NCBI RefSeq assembly: GCF_051020975.1
Contig: NW_027478168.1
Span: 12,686,001 to 12,750,000, forward strand
DNA length: 64,000 bases
DNA from: Osmia lignaria lignaria
Taxonomy: Eukaryota; Arthropoda; Insecta; Hymenoptera; Megachilidae
Direction of reading: 5' to 3'
Part shown: piece after piece, positions 11,650 through 23,656 of the stretch
Layout: each line of letters begins with the position of its first letter
Position numbering within the stretch: the first letter of the stretch is position 1
Made by a program: the position numbers and the translations under genes
Notes under the pieces: generated by a model
The model's input: the letters and a program-made list of their open reading frames with translations, nothing else
The model's database searches: none
Told to the model about the DNA's origin: nothing

Positions 11650-12103
11650 CACAGTGGGACAAAACGGCTTTCGGCGATCAAAATTCGATTTTCGTGAATT
11701 CGAAAATTGAAAAACAAATTACATACATCGATAGAGAATAAACTGTAGTTTAACGTAGTGTAATCCGTTTTTTCATATTTGTTTCCGTTTTGCCGTGGTT
11801 CGCACTCAAAGTCAGTAGAAATTCATCAAAACGAAACGCTGATAATACTACTGGTAACTTCAATGTACGATTCTACTGAATTTTACTCGGAAAGATACAA
11901 TTCAAATGAATGATAAAGTTTACTAGAATAGTATAGATTCTATTCAGTGCATAAAGTAAGTTAAAATGTTAACAACTTTTTAAATAATAGGATCTGATTG
12001 AAACGAAGTATATTTAACTAAAATCTCAACTTTGAGTTTGATTTTAAAAAAGTGCCACAACTTGCCACATGTTTAATTATTACTGCAGGAAAGAGTGAAC
12101 CTT

Positions 12104-14330
12104 TTTTTTTCGGCGAGGGAGTGGAAAATGCTTTAAAACACCGGGCGGGAAGTACCAGCCCGGTAGTGTGGGACTCCTGATACCCAATAAAAGCCACACC
12201 CCTCGTACTTACCCTATGTCTGTCTGCCGGAGACCAGGCAAACCGGAACCGCCTGTGGGCATTACTTCGGCCACCTGTTTGTCCCCCCTTATTCGATTAC
12301 CTCGTATTCGTAATCAGCGATTTTAATTAATTATCCTATATGTTTCCCCACTTTCAGTACTCAGTCATCACCACCGAGCAGAACACCGCAGGTTCCCTGG
12401 AAATTTATCAACTCTAAAGGCCCTACCTATTTAGAGTCCCTAGTTTCCCTTTATTATTTCATATTCATCATACCCTCTAGAAAATACTTTACTCAGGTCT
12501 GGTTACCGTCATAAACCACAATGCACGTTACCCATCTCTATTACCCGTAGTCTATGGTCGACGCCAGACGCCATTACAGCTCATCGCTGTTTGTCATGTA
12601 TGTATCTATTTCGCTTCGCTTCCTTAGCTACTACATAAAATAATATAAATATATATATCACACCTCCTTTAAGATAAATATAACCAGTTCATATAGTGGG
12701 TTATAAGTTTAAGTGTGTTTATTGGCGTGTTTTTGTAGTTGGTGCTAAATCTTCGCATTCTATACACTACCTCTGAATATCATCATGCCATATCTCCTTT
12801 TCCTTTCCTACTTTAGATTCTCTCTTGTCATTTACCGCTGTGTACCATTAACTCACTGTATAGGTTATTCATCTTCGTGCATCTACGAAATCACGTAGCC
12901 AACAGGCCACCGGCCTCCAGATCAATCGTGCTCATCCCACTACCCAGACAACCAAGCAAGCAGATCTTTAAGTACCTTCATATTTACCATGAGGTCTATC
13001 ACAGTCTACGCTGTCTCTTGTCTTACTAATATACCTCTCTTATGCCTAGGAAATTATTCCCTCGGTATCAGCATTCGTGCTCACTTTACACGTACTATCT
13101 TTTCTTATATCACCAATTATACGGTAAATATAAGCCTTTTGTAATTAGCTAAACATTAAATAAATAAATAAATACTTTAGTATAGACACTATCCTTGGCC
13201 TCGCGGTCTGTTTCATAAATAAAATAAATAGCTACGTATAGCAACTAAATAAGTAACCTTATCCGGTTGGCGAAACCCAGTATAATATCCATAGTTCTAT
13301 TTAGTATAGATAACAGCCTCCACTAACCCGTATTAGATGAAGCCATTCCAGTATCCTGGTCAGCGGAGGAACTGATTCAAATTTTGTTTCCATTCCTTAT
13401 ATAATTCTACATCTAATTAGCATTTCTTTTTGGGGTAATCGACCTACGTATACTCAAGAGGCAACTCCTAGACCATCGTGCAGTACCAATCCGTAAGGCG
13501 AAAATGGAATATTATACATTGTTTTAAACTACCCTTTCGTATCGTGGATATCCTACAGGTTTGTTCGGGTATGGGCCCTCCGCTTAGATTTCTTTATATA
13601 CACAACACATATATATACAGTTTACATGTCATTACACCTTATTCTTACTCTTTTTATTCACTTAGAAATTTCCTATTTCATTTATTTCTGTAGATAAACT
13701 TCCCATTGAGGATTCAGGCTGATTCTCTCTTGCCAATTTTACTGGATTATTAGTGATTGATGTGGGACCAGAACTACAAATATATTTGATGTTTCAGGTA
13801 CGCATTTATCATTTAGGCATTATTTTCCTTATCCTTTTTTCTTTCTTTTAACCGGTGTACCCTTTCCCATTTTCCTTTTGCTTTCAGACAGTTTCCAAGG
13901 AAATTTCTCACAAAACCATTCATATTTTTGTTTTTCAATAGCTTACTAAAGTTTTGCACATTCCAATTTTCTGGGTGTATATTATTTACCTACTCTTGTC
14001 TTTCTGATTCCCATCTAGGGCAGTTGAAGAGTGTATGCTCCGGATCATCGTTCGGGTCATCACAGAAGCAACACTTCGGCGACCTCTCTTTACCTATTTT
14101 ATTTAGGTAAGCACCAAAACAGCCATTCCCTGTTAGTGCCTGTATTGAATGGAAATCTATAGTTGGTATTCCGTTCTCGGTCCACTCCTCTATGTTTGGA
14201 ATTAATCTGTAGGTCCACCTTCCTTTAGTTAGCATATTCCACTCCTCCTGCCATTTTTCCTTAGTCTTATCTCGTTCTTCGTTCTTTATTTTATTAATCG
14301 CCTCGTTTTTCTCCTTTATCCTATTTATTT
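12104..14330 (-). mobile_element. 5'-truncated LINE with 17-bp TSD
   Basis: Flanked by perfect 17-bp duplications AGGAAAGAGTGAACCTT (12087-12103 and 14331-14347). On the minus strand the element ends in a short A tract (12104-12110). The only coding remnant is the C-terminus of the second ORF (13990-14235). This is target-primed insertion with 5' truncation. About 1.9 kb would be 3' UTR, unusually long, so a further undetected insertion is possible. Confidence 0.85.
13990..14235 (-). pseudogene. LINE ORF2 C-terminus with CCHC-type motif
   Basis: The 81-codon frame begins LTKGRWTYRLIPNIEEW, contains GNGCFGAYLNKIG and ends with a Cys-His knuckle CCFC...EHTLFNCPRW. This is the usual C-terminal domain of R1/LOA-type non-LTR retrotransposon polymerases, thought to bind nucleic acid. 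Upstream reverse transcriptase was lost by 5' truncation at 14330. The clade call is from pattern memory; an R1-like clade is likely. Confidence 0.75.
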
Positions 14331-14945
14331 AGGAAAGAGTGAACCTTCCTCTATCAGAATCTGAAAAAATTAGGTGCACTTTTTTGCACCTTTTCAAGAA
14401 AATGGCGATTGAATGAAATTACACCCATCTTGGCTGCTGGGCGCGAAGATGGAAAAGCAGTAACAGATACGATTATTAACCAGTTAACTGCCTTATTAAC
14501 TATTACTTTTAATCATTCCAACGTGTATATTCGTCATTCAAAACTTTATTTCGTCCTTGCAATATGCCATAATAAATTTTCATAATTATCGAAACGTTTT
14601 TCACGAATGATTTGGTATAGATTATAATAAATATAAATAAATATATTATAATAACACATGTCTTGTCATTTTTTAATTATTATATTCCTTTCTCTTTCCA
14701 GTTATTAACAGTTTTAAGTCAAATTTTTGTTAAATAACATAAAATATGTCTAACAAATGCAGGATGTTGAACGCGCTACAGTTTATACGTGAATATCTTG
14801 ACACCCTGTAGTTCAATATGATTTATATTATTACAACTTAAGTATCATAATGTAGACAAAAACTTCCCAAAATTTCATTAAAATATTTCCAATAGAACCG
14901 AAGTTACAAAATTTTGATCGCCAAGAGCCATTTTGTCCCACTGTG

Positions 14946-15439
14946 CGGCGTACGATTTCTTGGCGTTCTTTCAAACGATATTATTTCTCGCGTTGTAATC
15001 GACGCCGGCGTTCGTCGATACCGGCGGGCGTGCGTCTGCCTTGTGCGTCTTCTTCTGTGGAGCGTAACCACTGTGGGCCAAAACATCGCCTTCCAGTGTA
15101 TGGTAAAATCTCGCCCGCTGGGTCTATATCGGCGTAAATGACTGGTCGGCCGACGGAGCGTGGAGGAACCGGCACTGCTGTGTTACGTAAATTTCGTCGA
15201 CGGGTGGGTGATGGAGCGCGAGAAGAGCGAGAGGTTGGTGGCTGCGGAGCAGGCGAAGCGGGAGCACGCATCAAGGCGGAGCTCATTGATTGATTAGGAG
15301 GTGGAGAAGGTGTTTCAGAGCGGCTCTGAGATTGTATTTGCGAGTTACGCTGGCGTTCCTTTCGACCAATAATGGTACCCCGGCGACGCGTTCTAATCGG
15401 ACGGCCTCGGGGAGCGGTATTTCGAAGATTATCGTCCAT
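14946..15439 (-). pseudogene. Helitron 1 basic N-terminal segment
   Basis: The frame 14981-15439 (152 codons) starts MDDNLRNTAPRGRPIRTRRR and is rich in Arg, Ser and Pro. It ends RRRRLQREK before a TAA. The same frame then continues YRLKERQEI toward the 14946 boundary and joins the VRRTEAAMATKPF segment at 11649 once the Transib element and one TSD copy are ignored. One nonsense codon therefore interrupts it. Basic N-termini before Rep are usual in insect Helitrons. Confidence 0.7.
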
Positions 15440-15564
15440 GATTTATATTCGATGCAGTGACAGGAACAGAATTAATATAAAATCTATTTAGTTTTACGTG
15501 ATACGTTTTACTTACGTCGGAAATAGAACAAAGAAATCGAAAAGCGACTGCAGGAACGTAAAGA

Positions 15565-15907
15565 TCAGAATGAGCTATCCTCAGAAGGACAGTCGCTGAC
15601 ATATGTAAATGGGCGCTTATGTACGATAATAGAAGGAGCAGAAGAGCGAGCTGCTTCAAGCTTAAGCCAGAACTGCAAACAGTAGTAATACCGCCATCCA
15701 TATCACCGTACAGTATGGGGTCCGTGATTGCAAGATAGTAAACGACAGAATGAGCTATTATCAGAAGGACGGTCGTTGATGTACTATATTTGAACGGGCG
15801 CTTATGCATAATGATAGAAGGAGCAGAAGAGCGAGCTGCTTTAAGCCTAAGCCAGAACTGCAAAAAGTATCAATACCGCCGTCAGTATCCCCGTACATTA
15901 TGGGGTC
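15565..15907. repeat. Tandem duplication, 180-bp spacing
   Basis: The block from CAGAATGAGCTAT at 15565 to about 15723 recurs at 15745-15907 with about 85-90% identity by eye. Shared landmarks are TCAGAAGGAC, GGGCGCTTATG and AGAAGGAGCAGAAGAGCGAG. It lies upstream of Helitron 1 and has no supported coding function. Confidence 0.7.
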
Positions 15908-16251
15908 TGCTCTGCATTTTTATGCCGCAAGAATATTTGGTTTTCGTTGCAAATTTATTTGAAATATTTGAAAAACAATTTTTTGCATTAACAGATTTTC
16001 GAAATTTTTTATTTATATACTTGTTTATTTATATACTGTCCGTTACTTGGGAATAATCCGGACAAATAATAAGCTAACTGCAGCGGGGGTGTCCCACTTG
16101 GACGTCGACCGATTGGAGGCGTCCCGATTGGACGCTGGGCCGATTGGACGCGTTTCTTTTGGACGCTGTGCCGTTTGGACGCCGGATGTTTTAAAATCGT
16201 TGCTTTTGAGAGTCGGCAGATGGTGGTATTGTTCGTCGATTCAAATTCCTA

Positions 16252-16993
16252 TGCTGGGTAAACTTTACTTTACCGGATCCAAAATTTTGGACCTTTTTTA
16301 TTTTAACCTATAGATTTTGATATGTAGAATCCGAAAATGCAAGTCTTAACTTTAGGAATCCAATGGTTAAAAAGTTATGAGCGTGTAAAGTTTGACACTT
16401 TTAGTGCATTTGCTACGTTACTGTGACGTCATATTAGCTTCTTGTCCAATGAACGGTGTCGCTAGCTGCAGGCAGACGCATGCGGGTGCCGACCACTTTA
16501 GCGGGTTTAGTCAAACTTTAAATTTGATACTGTCCGAGTTAGTTAGATTTATATTTAGGTTAAACATTACTTTAGGGGATACCAAATTTTTGGGAGTGTG
16601 GGTTCCATCATTAGCTGTATTTAAATTACTCATAAAATTGATATAGTAAAAGCAATAAGCAAATGCATGGATTGTACCCTCTCTCTTTAAGATAAATGTA
16701 AACCTAACTAACTGAGACAGTATCAAATTTACGATTTGACTAACCCCGCTAAAGTAGTCGGCACCTGCTGCCTGCAGCTAGCGACCCCGTTCATTGGACA
16801 AGAAGCCAATATGGCGTCACAGTAACGTAGCAAATGCGCTAAAAATATCAAATTTTACATGCTTATAACTTTTGAACCATTGGATTCCTAAAGTTGAGAC
16901 TTGCATTTTTGGATTCTCCGCATCAAAAACTATAGATTCAAAAAAAAAAATACAAAATTTTGGGTTCAGTAAAGTAAAGTTCACCCAACGAGA
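16252..16993. repeat. Long inverted repeat, arms about 300 bp
   Basis: The left arm contains a CCAATGGTTAAAAAGTTATG block and a TTCTTGTCCAATGAACGG block. The right arm carries both in reverse complement (CCGTTCATTGGACAAGAA near 16787 and ATAACTTTTGAACCATTGG near 16864). The centre is near 16600. Arms are diverged by roughly 10-15% by eye. Confidence 0.65.
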
Positions 16994-18599
16994 TGTCCAG
17001 TTTTTGACAATCCGACTTAGCACGGTGTGTAGTAACGCTTGTTTCATGAAACAACTAAGATTAGTAAATTATGTATATCGTTTGACAGGTATAGGTTAGA
17101 GTAGAAGAATATTTACAAGGTGGTTATTAAGATACCAGAGGATCATTCATCCACGTATTGCATGTAATTGGACAAAAGATACAATAATATTGCCTAATTA
17201 TGCAAATGTACTAGTTTTTTTGTTTCATTAGTAGTGCATAAGTGTTTGACAATGCGGCATGACATGGTGCGTAGCATACTCATTGCAAAGTAATATCTAT
17301 CTATTTACCGCAGTAAGAGGAGCATATAATAAAGTCTTGTCAATAAATACATAGGTTGCAGCCAAAATCAAAAGTTACATGTATTTAACATTATTTGGTA
17401 AGTAGTTTTGTGCATTAGAGGTATATTGCTATCGCTGTGAAATCTATTCACATCTACCATTTCCACAGCCCCTAATTAATTTGAGCGGCTCTTATCACCT
17501 TAATTGGATGAAACAGAAGAACAATACGCTTGTCTCATAAAATAACTAAGGTCAAATAGTTATGTGTAACATTTGACAGGTATATGTTAGGTTGAAAAAT
17601 ATCTGGAAATTGAATGCAACTACTTTCTTCCACGATATATCTGGAAATATGTTTAAGGTAAAAGAAATATTATATCTTATTTTCTTTAATACATTCTTTA
17701 TTCCAAATTGATGTTGTTGAGTACAATGTATCAATATATTATAATATGATTTGATTTACTTTATTTCCAGCATTTATTCAGACATTGATAAGGAACTTAC
17801 AATCAAAAAATTATGGAGTTGATGAATTTGATAGATACATTGAACAAATTATCCAAAGAAGAGGATTATTAAAGTAGATAAGTTTATCTTCCAAATCGTG
17901 GACTATAAAAACCAACTAATAACAAAAATTTTGTTCTTTGTCCTAGTATTTTATTCCACGCTGGTTAATTTCTTTAATGGTTCTATTCAACTTTTCTACT
18001 CCATAATTCTTTGGTTGTAATTTCCGCATCAATGTCTGAACAGGTGCTGAAACTATAAAAAAAGATATATTATATATTCATACATTGTACTCAACAACAT
18101 CAATTTGGAATAAAGAATGTATTGAAGAAAATAAGGTTTAATATCTAGGTGCACGGTAGTGCACCAGCCAAGTTCTCGCACTACCTCCTCTTACACGAAA
18201 CAACTTAGCCGTTTTTTAGAGGCCTATAACTCGGCACTGAAGGCAGATGGATAGGTGCAATTTGTCTCAACATTGACAAAAAACTAACTTTTCAACATTA
18301 GTAGGTTCCGAGATATAGGACCTCAAAAATCGCTAAATTTGTCACTGACTGACTTATAGATGATCAAAACCTTCTGGGTACTTCCCTTTGAGCTAGAAGC
18401 TTGAAATTTGGTTCATAGGTTCACCATAACGTACGTTCAAAAGAATAATTATCAAAGTTTGAAATTTTACACCTTAAAGGGGTTGTATTGAAAAAAGCAT
18501 TACGAAATAGGTACGTAGGATGGAACATAGCAGCATAACATATATAACAAAAAAAATTGAAGGGAAGATGGGGGATTCAATTTTCGGGTTTTATGCCCA

Positions 18600-18730
18600 A
18601 AATGGGATGAAAAAATAGTTAAAAAAAAAAAAACTAATTATGTCATCCATTTGATTTGTTAGAAAATTTGTTGCGCAGGAGCCGAGATGAAAAAATAGTT
18701 AAAAAAAAAAAACTAATTATATCATCATTT
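18600..18730. repeat. Short tandem duplication
   Basis: GATGAAAAAATAGTT followed by a long A run and ACTAATTAT occurs at about 18608 and again at about 18685. The two copies are about 77 bp apart. Confidence 0.6.
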
Positions 18731-18892
18731 AGAATGGTCTGTCAACGTTTTATTAATTGACTTTCTTTGTAAAAATGCATTTATTAATTTACTTAATATC
18801 TACCTTAAAGGTAAAAAATATTTAGGATTGAATGAGTCAGAGATAAGTGTAATACCTACTTGATAATTCATGAAATCCCAACAAAAATTGAT

Positions 18893-19344
18893 GAAATCCC
18901 AACAAAAACATCCTGTAAATAGGAGCCAAGTTCTTATGGTCGTAAAAAGTTGTGAGATCAAACTAAATACGGCCAAGTTCGTTAGCTTAGAAATAACGCT
19001 TGCAATACTGAAAAAAGCTTTTGTGAAAATTAGGTTAAAAGAACGCTATTTAATTTTTGAACAGTTACAATGGAGGGCTAAATTATTCAAACTTGGCCGT
19101 TACCTAACACCTTATATGGCCATTGGTTTAAAAAGTAACGGCCAAGTTTGAATAATTTAGCCCTCCATGTAACTCTTCAAAAATTAAATAGCGTTCTTTT
19201 AACCTAATTTTCACAAAAGCTTTTTTCAGTATTGCAAGCGTTATTTCTAAGCTAACGAACTTGGCCGTATTTAGTTTGATCTCACAACTTTTTACGGCCA
19301 TAAGAACTTGGCTCCTATTTACAGGATGTTTTTGTTGGGATTTC
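18893..19344. repeat. Near-perfect palindrome, arms about 210 bp
   Basis: The arm 18893-19103 (GAAATCCC...CCGTTAC) is matched by 19135-19344 in reverse complement, separated by a 31-bp loop. I count only two or three differences: a T/C near 18940, a C/G near 19062 and a one-base gap nearby. Both arms contain AACTTGGCCGT. The high identity implies recent origin or arm-arm gene conversion. Open frames on either strand are mirror images of the arms, not genes. Confidence 0.85.
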
Positions 19345-19799
19345 TTTACCTCAAACATACTTCCAGATATATCTTGTAAGAAAGTAACTGCATTAAATTT
19401 GCAAATATTTTTCACTCTAACCTATACCTGTCAAACGATATACATAATTTACTAACCTTAGTTGTTTTATGAAACAAGCACTGCTATACACCGTGCTAAG
19501 TCGGATTGTCAAGAAACTGGACATCTCGTTTCTTACACTATTTTGTTAGAAAATATAAGAATGTTTCGCACAATTCTCAACATAAAATCCACATATAAAT
19601 TAAATTCACTTCCAAATTTAATATCTTTGACCATATATGTAATCATATACTTCAGCATGCATACGCATTCAAATAGTATAGGAATTTGAATCGATGAACA
19701 ATACCACCATCTGCCGACTCCCAAAAGCAATCATTTTAATACATACGGCGTCTAAATGGCACAACGTCCAAACGGCACAGCGTCCAATCGCACGGCGTT

Positions 19800-20786
19800 G
19801 CGCACCGCGGTCGGTTTCCCCGTGCCAGGGTTCGCAAGGGAACGGGTTCGGTAAATAATGAGGCAGTGTATATGGAAAAATATATCTGTTTATTCAAAAC
19901 TACTGTAGACTACTATAGGTGGTACAGGGTGTCCATCCCCGCCGAGTTGGTCGGGCGGCGGTGCTCTCCTGCCTCGGGAGCTACAATCAAAGTATCGTCT
20001 GGTGGTTAGACGCGTGGAGCCAAACTTAAGCCTAATGTACAGGACTTATGAACTACGGTCGGAACCCGGTCTGTCACAGAAAATACGCGGCCTTAATTCT
20101 AGCGCAGGTCGTAGCCATCGCTACGCGGTCTAACGGCGCGATGTCGGAGCGCGGAGTGAAAGCGCTGAACGGAGCGCGAACGCAAACAAACGCAAACGTA
20201 CGCAAACGCAAAGGAGGTAGAGGCGGGATAGGATTGGCCCGGTTGGGCCGACGGTATTTATTCAAACGCGCTGCGGTGTTTCGCGCTGCGGTGGAGTTGC
20301 TGCCCGCTTGCCTCACGCGGCTCGTCTTCTCGTACGCCGAGGGAGAACCGAACAGCGAACGAGACGACGACCAATCCTGGCCAGCCTGGGTAGCGCCACG
20401 AAATTGGACGGAATCGGCTGCCAAAGGCAGAATGCGGTGCTGAGTAGGCTAGCGTTCGGAATCCCCGTGGAAGTACCGGCAGAGATTATGAACACGCACT
20501 AGCTTGGTCACCCCAAGTCAACCACGGAGATGACGAGGCTAGGCGCCTACGGCTGCTGGACCGATGGGAACTGCCAGGTCGTGACGTAGTGCAATGCCAC
20601 GGCTCGACGGCCAGAGATCTCTTCGCCAGGTCAGCCATGGCGTCGAGGATGGGCCGAAGCCCCGAGGCAACTCATCGATCATCGCATTGATCGGTCCTAC
20701 TTATAGTCTAATCGTACGGGAGTGGGGATGCCGCCGCGGCAAAGGCCCGCGATGTGCGACCCGATCCGCGGCTGTCGTCGCAAGCT
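19800..20786 (-). mobile_element. Possible LTR (minus), unclassified
   Basis: A GC-rich block about 990 bp long stands out from its AT-rich surroundings. On the minus strand it begins TGCGACGACAGCC and ends CCGCGGTGCGCA, so the ends are short inverted repeats of TG...CA form. It has TATAAG-like sequence early (plus 20699-20706 complement) and AATAAA late (plus about 19890 complement), the layout of an LTR. I found no matching TSD, primer site or coding region. The open frames inside (for example 20048-20443) show no family signal. Confidence 0.35.
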
Positions 20787-22204
20787 AAATACCAAAATAA
20801 GTATATTGAATAAGCCAGAGCAAGAAACATAATTAAGTAAGTAACTAGGCACATTGCAGTACCGTATTTGTGTAAATACATTATTATACAATACCAACAG
20901 GAGGCCAATTGCCAAAACAAGGTCTAGTAAAACGATGACTGAAATCAATTCGAACAACAAATATCGCGCGGGTTTCACATAGAACCAATCAAACGGATCG
21001 AAATTATTCAAAATAATACCTCAAAATAAACAGACATTTGACAAGGGACACAAAAGGTGGGCCCAGCAGAAAGAATATGGACCCGACATAATATACAGCC
21101 AAAAATAGAACATGATGAATAAAATCAAATGGAACGATAGAACAATAAGTTAACTGTGCAAATAATTAAACATTATACTACCGTGACGCTGCATAAGACA
21201 TTAAATACAGACACCGGATAAATAGAACAAATACGACAGTGACCAAAGTCAATTATCAACAAAATATAATTGCGCAAATTAAGTAAAACCAATGATAACA
21301 ATAAAACAATAATAAAAGTTAAAGCAGACCTTCAAAGGCCAATATTAGGCGACCATTGGCGGTTACCATCAGCAGTCGATCCAGCTTGCATATCATCGCG
21401 AATAGAACATACAGCGCCACGTAACAATGATAACCACTATCTCAAGTCGGGATTAATGATCGACGATAATCAATGTACATCAAGCTACACTGTTTGGCCC
21501 CAAGGCAATGAAAATAATCCAACCACCTACTGTAAAATAACCTCTGGTTGCTGCATTATCAACACCATGAGCGAAGAATTTGAACTGGTATTCCAAAAAA
21601 ATCAATTCCTTGATTAATTAAACAACTAAACATGTATCTAACTCAAGTCAAACAAGGCCAGTTAAAATTAATTGATAATTCAGAGTAAAACAGAACAGTT
21701 AATAAAAGAAGGACAAAATAATAAGAAATATGTGAACTAGACATAAGAAACATAAGAAATATATGTGAACCTGACATAATGTGGACAAATAATCAAACAG
21801 CAAAACGTCAAACGCCAAACGTCAAATCAAGGAGCAGACAGCGAACTGCAAAGAATATTGAGCGCGTAATATCATCGCACCGTTGCGAATAAAACCGATA
21901 AAATGGAAGAATTTAAATAAACTATAAAATCAACCAATGGTGTGAAATGAAATAAAAGGTGCCAAGCAGCAAATAACAAATGTCAGTCAACATTAGCTAG
22001 ATTAAACTCGGCGACAAAAGTGCAAACTGCATAACACCACTATCAAGAGTAAAACAAAAAAAGCATTATTCATTAACAAAATCCTACAGGTAAGAAACAA
22101 ACCAACCCATTAATAATCATCATCAACAAATATTAACCTCAAAACTTCTCACCCATTTCAGATCAACTAGATGGAATCAAAATCAAGACTTAGCCAAGTT
22201 AGAG
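20787..22204. other. AT-rich stretch, no gene seen
   Basis: The plus strand is A-rich (many AATAA, CAAAAC and AACAGA words) and has only short frames. It could be the internal remnant of a retroelement with an A-rich sense strand, but no gag or pol motif is visible. Confidence 0.4.
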
Positions 22205-22615
22205 TAACTGTTTGAGCGAACGGTCCAGAACTTTCGCGAACTCAGAACCTTCGCGCATTCTAATTTTAAAGGCGCTCCGAAAGTTCTGGAACCTTTTGGT
22301 TTCCAGACCTTTCGGAGCCCGCTAGTATATTTACCGTGGCGACAAACCGCTTGTATTCATTACCAACTGATCGCTACGCAAGCAACAACATTCTCGCATT
22401 GTCTCGTTCTATCGAACGTCGCACTTCGTTCCGCTACGGTCTAAGCATCGAACCGACGCTTCGGCACAAATACTTAATCTTATTTGTTAACAGGATTTGT
22501 AATCCAGACGACTACAATCTACATTGTGCGATTCGCTAAATTCGGTTTCTTACTCACTCACGTCCTACCCGATCCGGCACCCGTTTTTCTTATCACGGCG
22601 CACTTCAAGTTGGCG
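22205..22615 (+). mobile_element. Possible LTR end and primer site
   Basis: The segment begins TGTTTGAGCGAACGG, contains a repeated CTTTCGGAGC / GCTCCGAAAG pair, and ends around CGGCGCACTTCAAG. It is followed by TTGGCGGAGATCG, which resembles a gypsy-type primer-binding region. The A-rich sequence after it (22620-23250) would be leader or internal DNA. No gag follows before the copia LTR. This is a weak call from layout only. Confidence 0.3.
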
Positions 22616-23265
22616 GAGATCGTTCAACCAAATCGCGTGAACAGTAACAATCAACAATAAATAGGAGAAGAAGAAAGTAAATCATAGAAAACTGATAAGT
22701 ATAAGTATAACAGAAGTAAATCAAATGAATGAGGCAAAGTATAGCCAAAAACATCGGATTTTAATACCAAATAGGCACCATGCATTGGCACAAAATAAAC
22801 AAAGGAGAAGAAGATCACCACAAAGGAAAAAGTGCGCCACACATGTATAGAATAATGTATGTATGACTGCAAAACCCTTCATAATCTATTTATCAAATCT
22901 ATCAAGGTGACAACCAGAAGAACGACTAGAAATAAGATGGAACTAGATTAAAATGCTGAACCAGCAGAAAACACCTCCTGAGCCACCAAGATAATACAGG
23001 TTAAGAATTGATTAAAACTTCTATTACATATAACCAAACCACCTTGCAATGAACAGGTATACTTAAAGATAAGCAAATAATAAACCGAACAGGCCAGAAT
23101 CAGTAACAAGACAAATTATTGAAATTTCAGAAAATTTTACCAACCTATCATGAAAGAATACCATACCTCCACAAAAGAAGATCTAGTTAATATCTAGTTA
23201 TAAGTCAAATAATTAGCTGAGGATAGATCCAAGAAGGAAAAACAATAAATAATGGTAAGCATAAT
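22616..23265. other. AT-rich stretch, no gene seen
   Basis: Only short frames and no recognisable protein motif. It lies between the possible LTR and the copia LTR. Confidence 0.4.
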
Positions 23266-23525
23266 TGTTGGACCGACAAATTAATACGCGTGTTCATACT
23301 TGGCGCGTTCTACGTCACCGCCGGATTCTGCTAAGAAACAGGAAAGGGGGAGGCGCTGTGTGTCGCACCGTAGCGAGCGCTGCTAGCGCACTTTTGTTTT
23401 ATTATTGTCTCTCGATCGCTTTCGCCGGACATGTGCGTCGCAGACAACCATTATTAAATTTCTGGTGATTAAACTACCTTTCTTGAACTGTCGTGCATTA
23501 TTTCGTCCAACCCTCGCCTTTAACA
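23266..23525 (+). repeat. Copia 5' LTR
   Basis: Begins TGTTGGACCGAC and ends TTTAACA, immediately followed by GGTTATGGGCCCAG. The 5-bp duplication cannot be tested because the 3' end of the element is lost. Confidence 0.85.
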
Positions 23526-23541
23526 GGTTATGGGCCCAGAG
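23526..23541 (+). promoter_or_regulatory. Copia primer-binding site
   Basis: GGTTATGGGCCCAGAG directly abuts the LTR. GGTTATGGGCCCAG is the well-known copia site, primed by an internal fragment of initiator tRNA-Met. Confidence 0.85.
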
Positions 23542-23656
23542 TGCTTGAACTTTTGCTTTGGTCAGTGCCGACAATAATCGCGAAAGTTTTCTTTTTCTGC
23601 GTAACGTGTTTCGCGTGCCTGTTTTCGAGAAGCTTCTTTCGAGTGATAGACGAACA

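Larger units (their letters stand above)
11650..14945. mobile_element. Transib-type DNA transposon A (non-autonomous), TSD CGGCG
   Basis: The left end is CACAGTGGGACAAAACGGC (from 11650). The right end is its imperfect reverse complement, finishing TTTTGTCCCACTGTG at 14945. Both sides carry the 5-bp duplication CGGCG (11645-11649 and 14946-14950). Termini beginning CACAGTG, with GC-rich 5-bp TSDs, are the signature of Transib, the superfamily from which RAG1 derives. No transposase is visible inside, and most of the interior is a nested LINE. Without the LINE and one target copy, the element is about 1.05 kb. It is inserted in Helitron 1. Confidence 0.85.
7616..15439 (-). mobile_element. Helitron 1 (degenerate, interrupted)
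   Basis: A minus-strand rolling-circle transposon. Its RepHel protein can be followed in pieces from 15439 down to 7616: basic N-terminus, Cys region, HUH Rep nuclease, then PIF1-like SF1 helicase. It is interrupted by the Transib element at 11650-14945, whose TSD sits inside the coding frame, and by several frameshifts. I could not find convincing Helitron ends (5' TC, 3' hairpin plus CTRR). Sequence upstream of the N-terminal piece (15440-16060) is probably its 5' region. Confidence 0.8.
16085..19796. mobile_element. Fold-back element with nested inverted repeats
   Basis: The outer arms (about 16130-16250 and 19679-19796) are reverse complements. They carry short tandem units such as TTGGACGCTGTGCCG, then share GAGTCGGCAGATGGTGGTAT. 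Inside are further inverted pairs: 16252-16560 with 16650-16993; 16981-17100 with about 19370-19535; 17688-17845 with 17985-18132; and the near-perfect 18893-19103 with 19135-19344. No transposase is visible. It is compatible with a composite non-autonomous DNA transposon of the FB type. Family and TSD were not identified. Confidence 0.6.

Noticed and set aside
18870..19415. Two opposed ORFs of 93-95 codons with the same sequence
   Set aside because: They are the two arms of one palindrome, so the protein similarity is automatic.
20048..20443. 131-codon ORF in GC-rich DNA
   Set aside because: GC-rich sequence keeps frames open on both strands; no domain or bias toward coding, and the block looks like an LTR.
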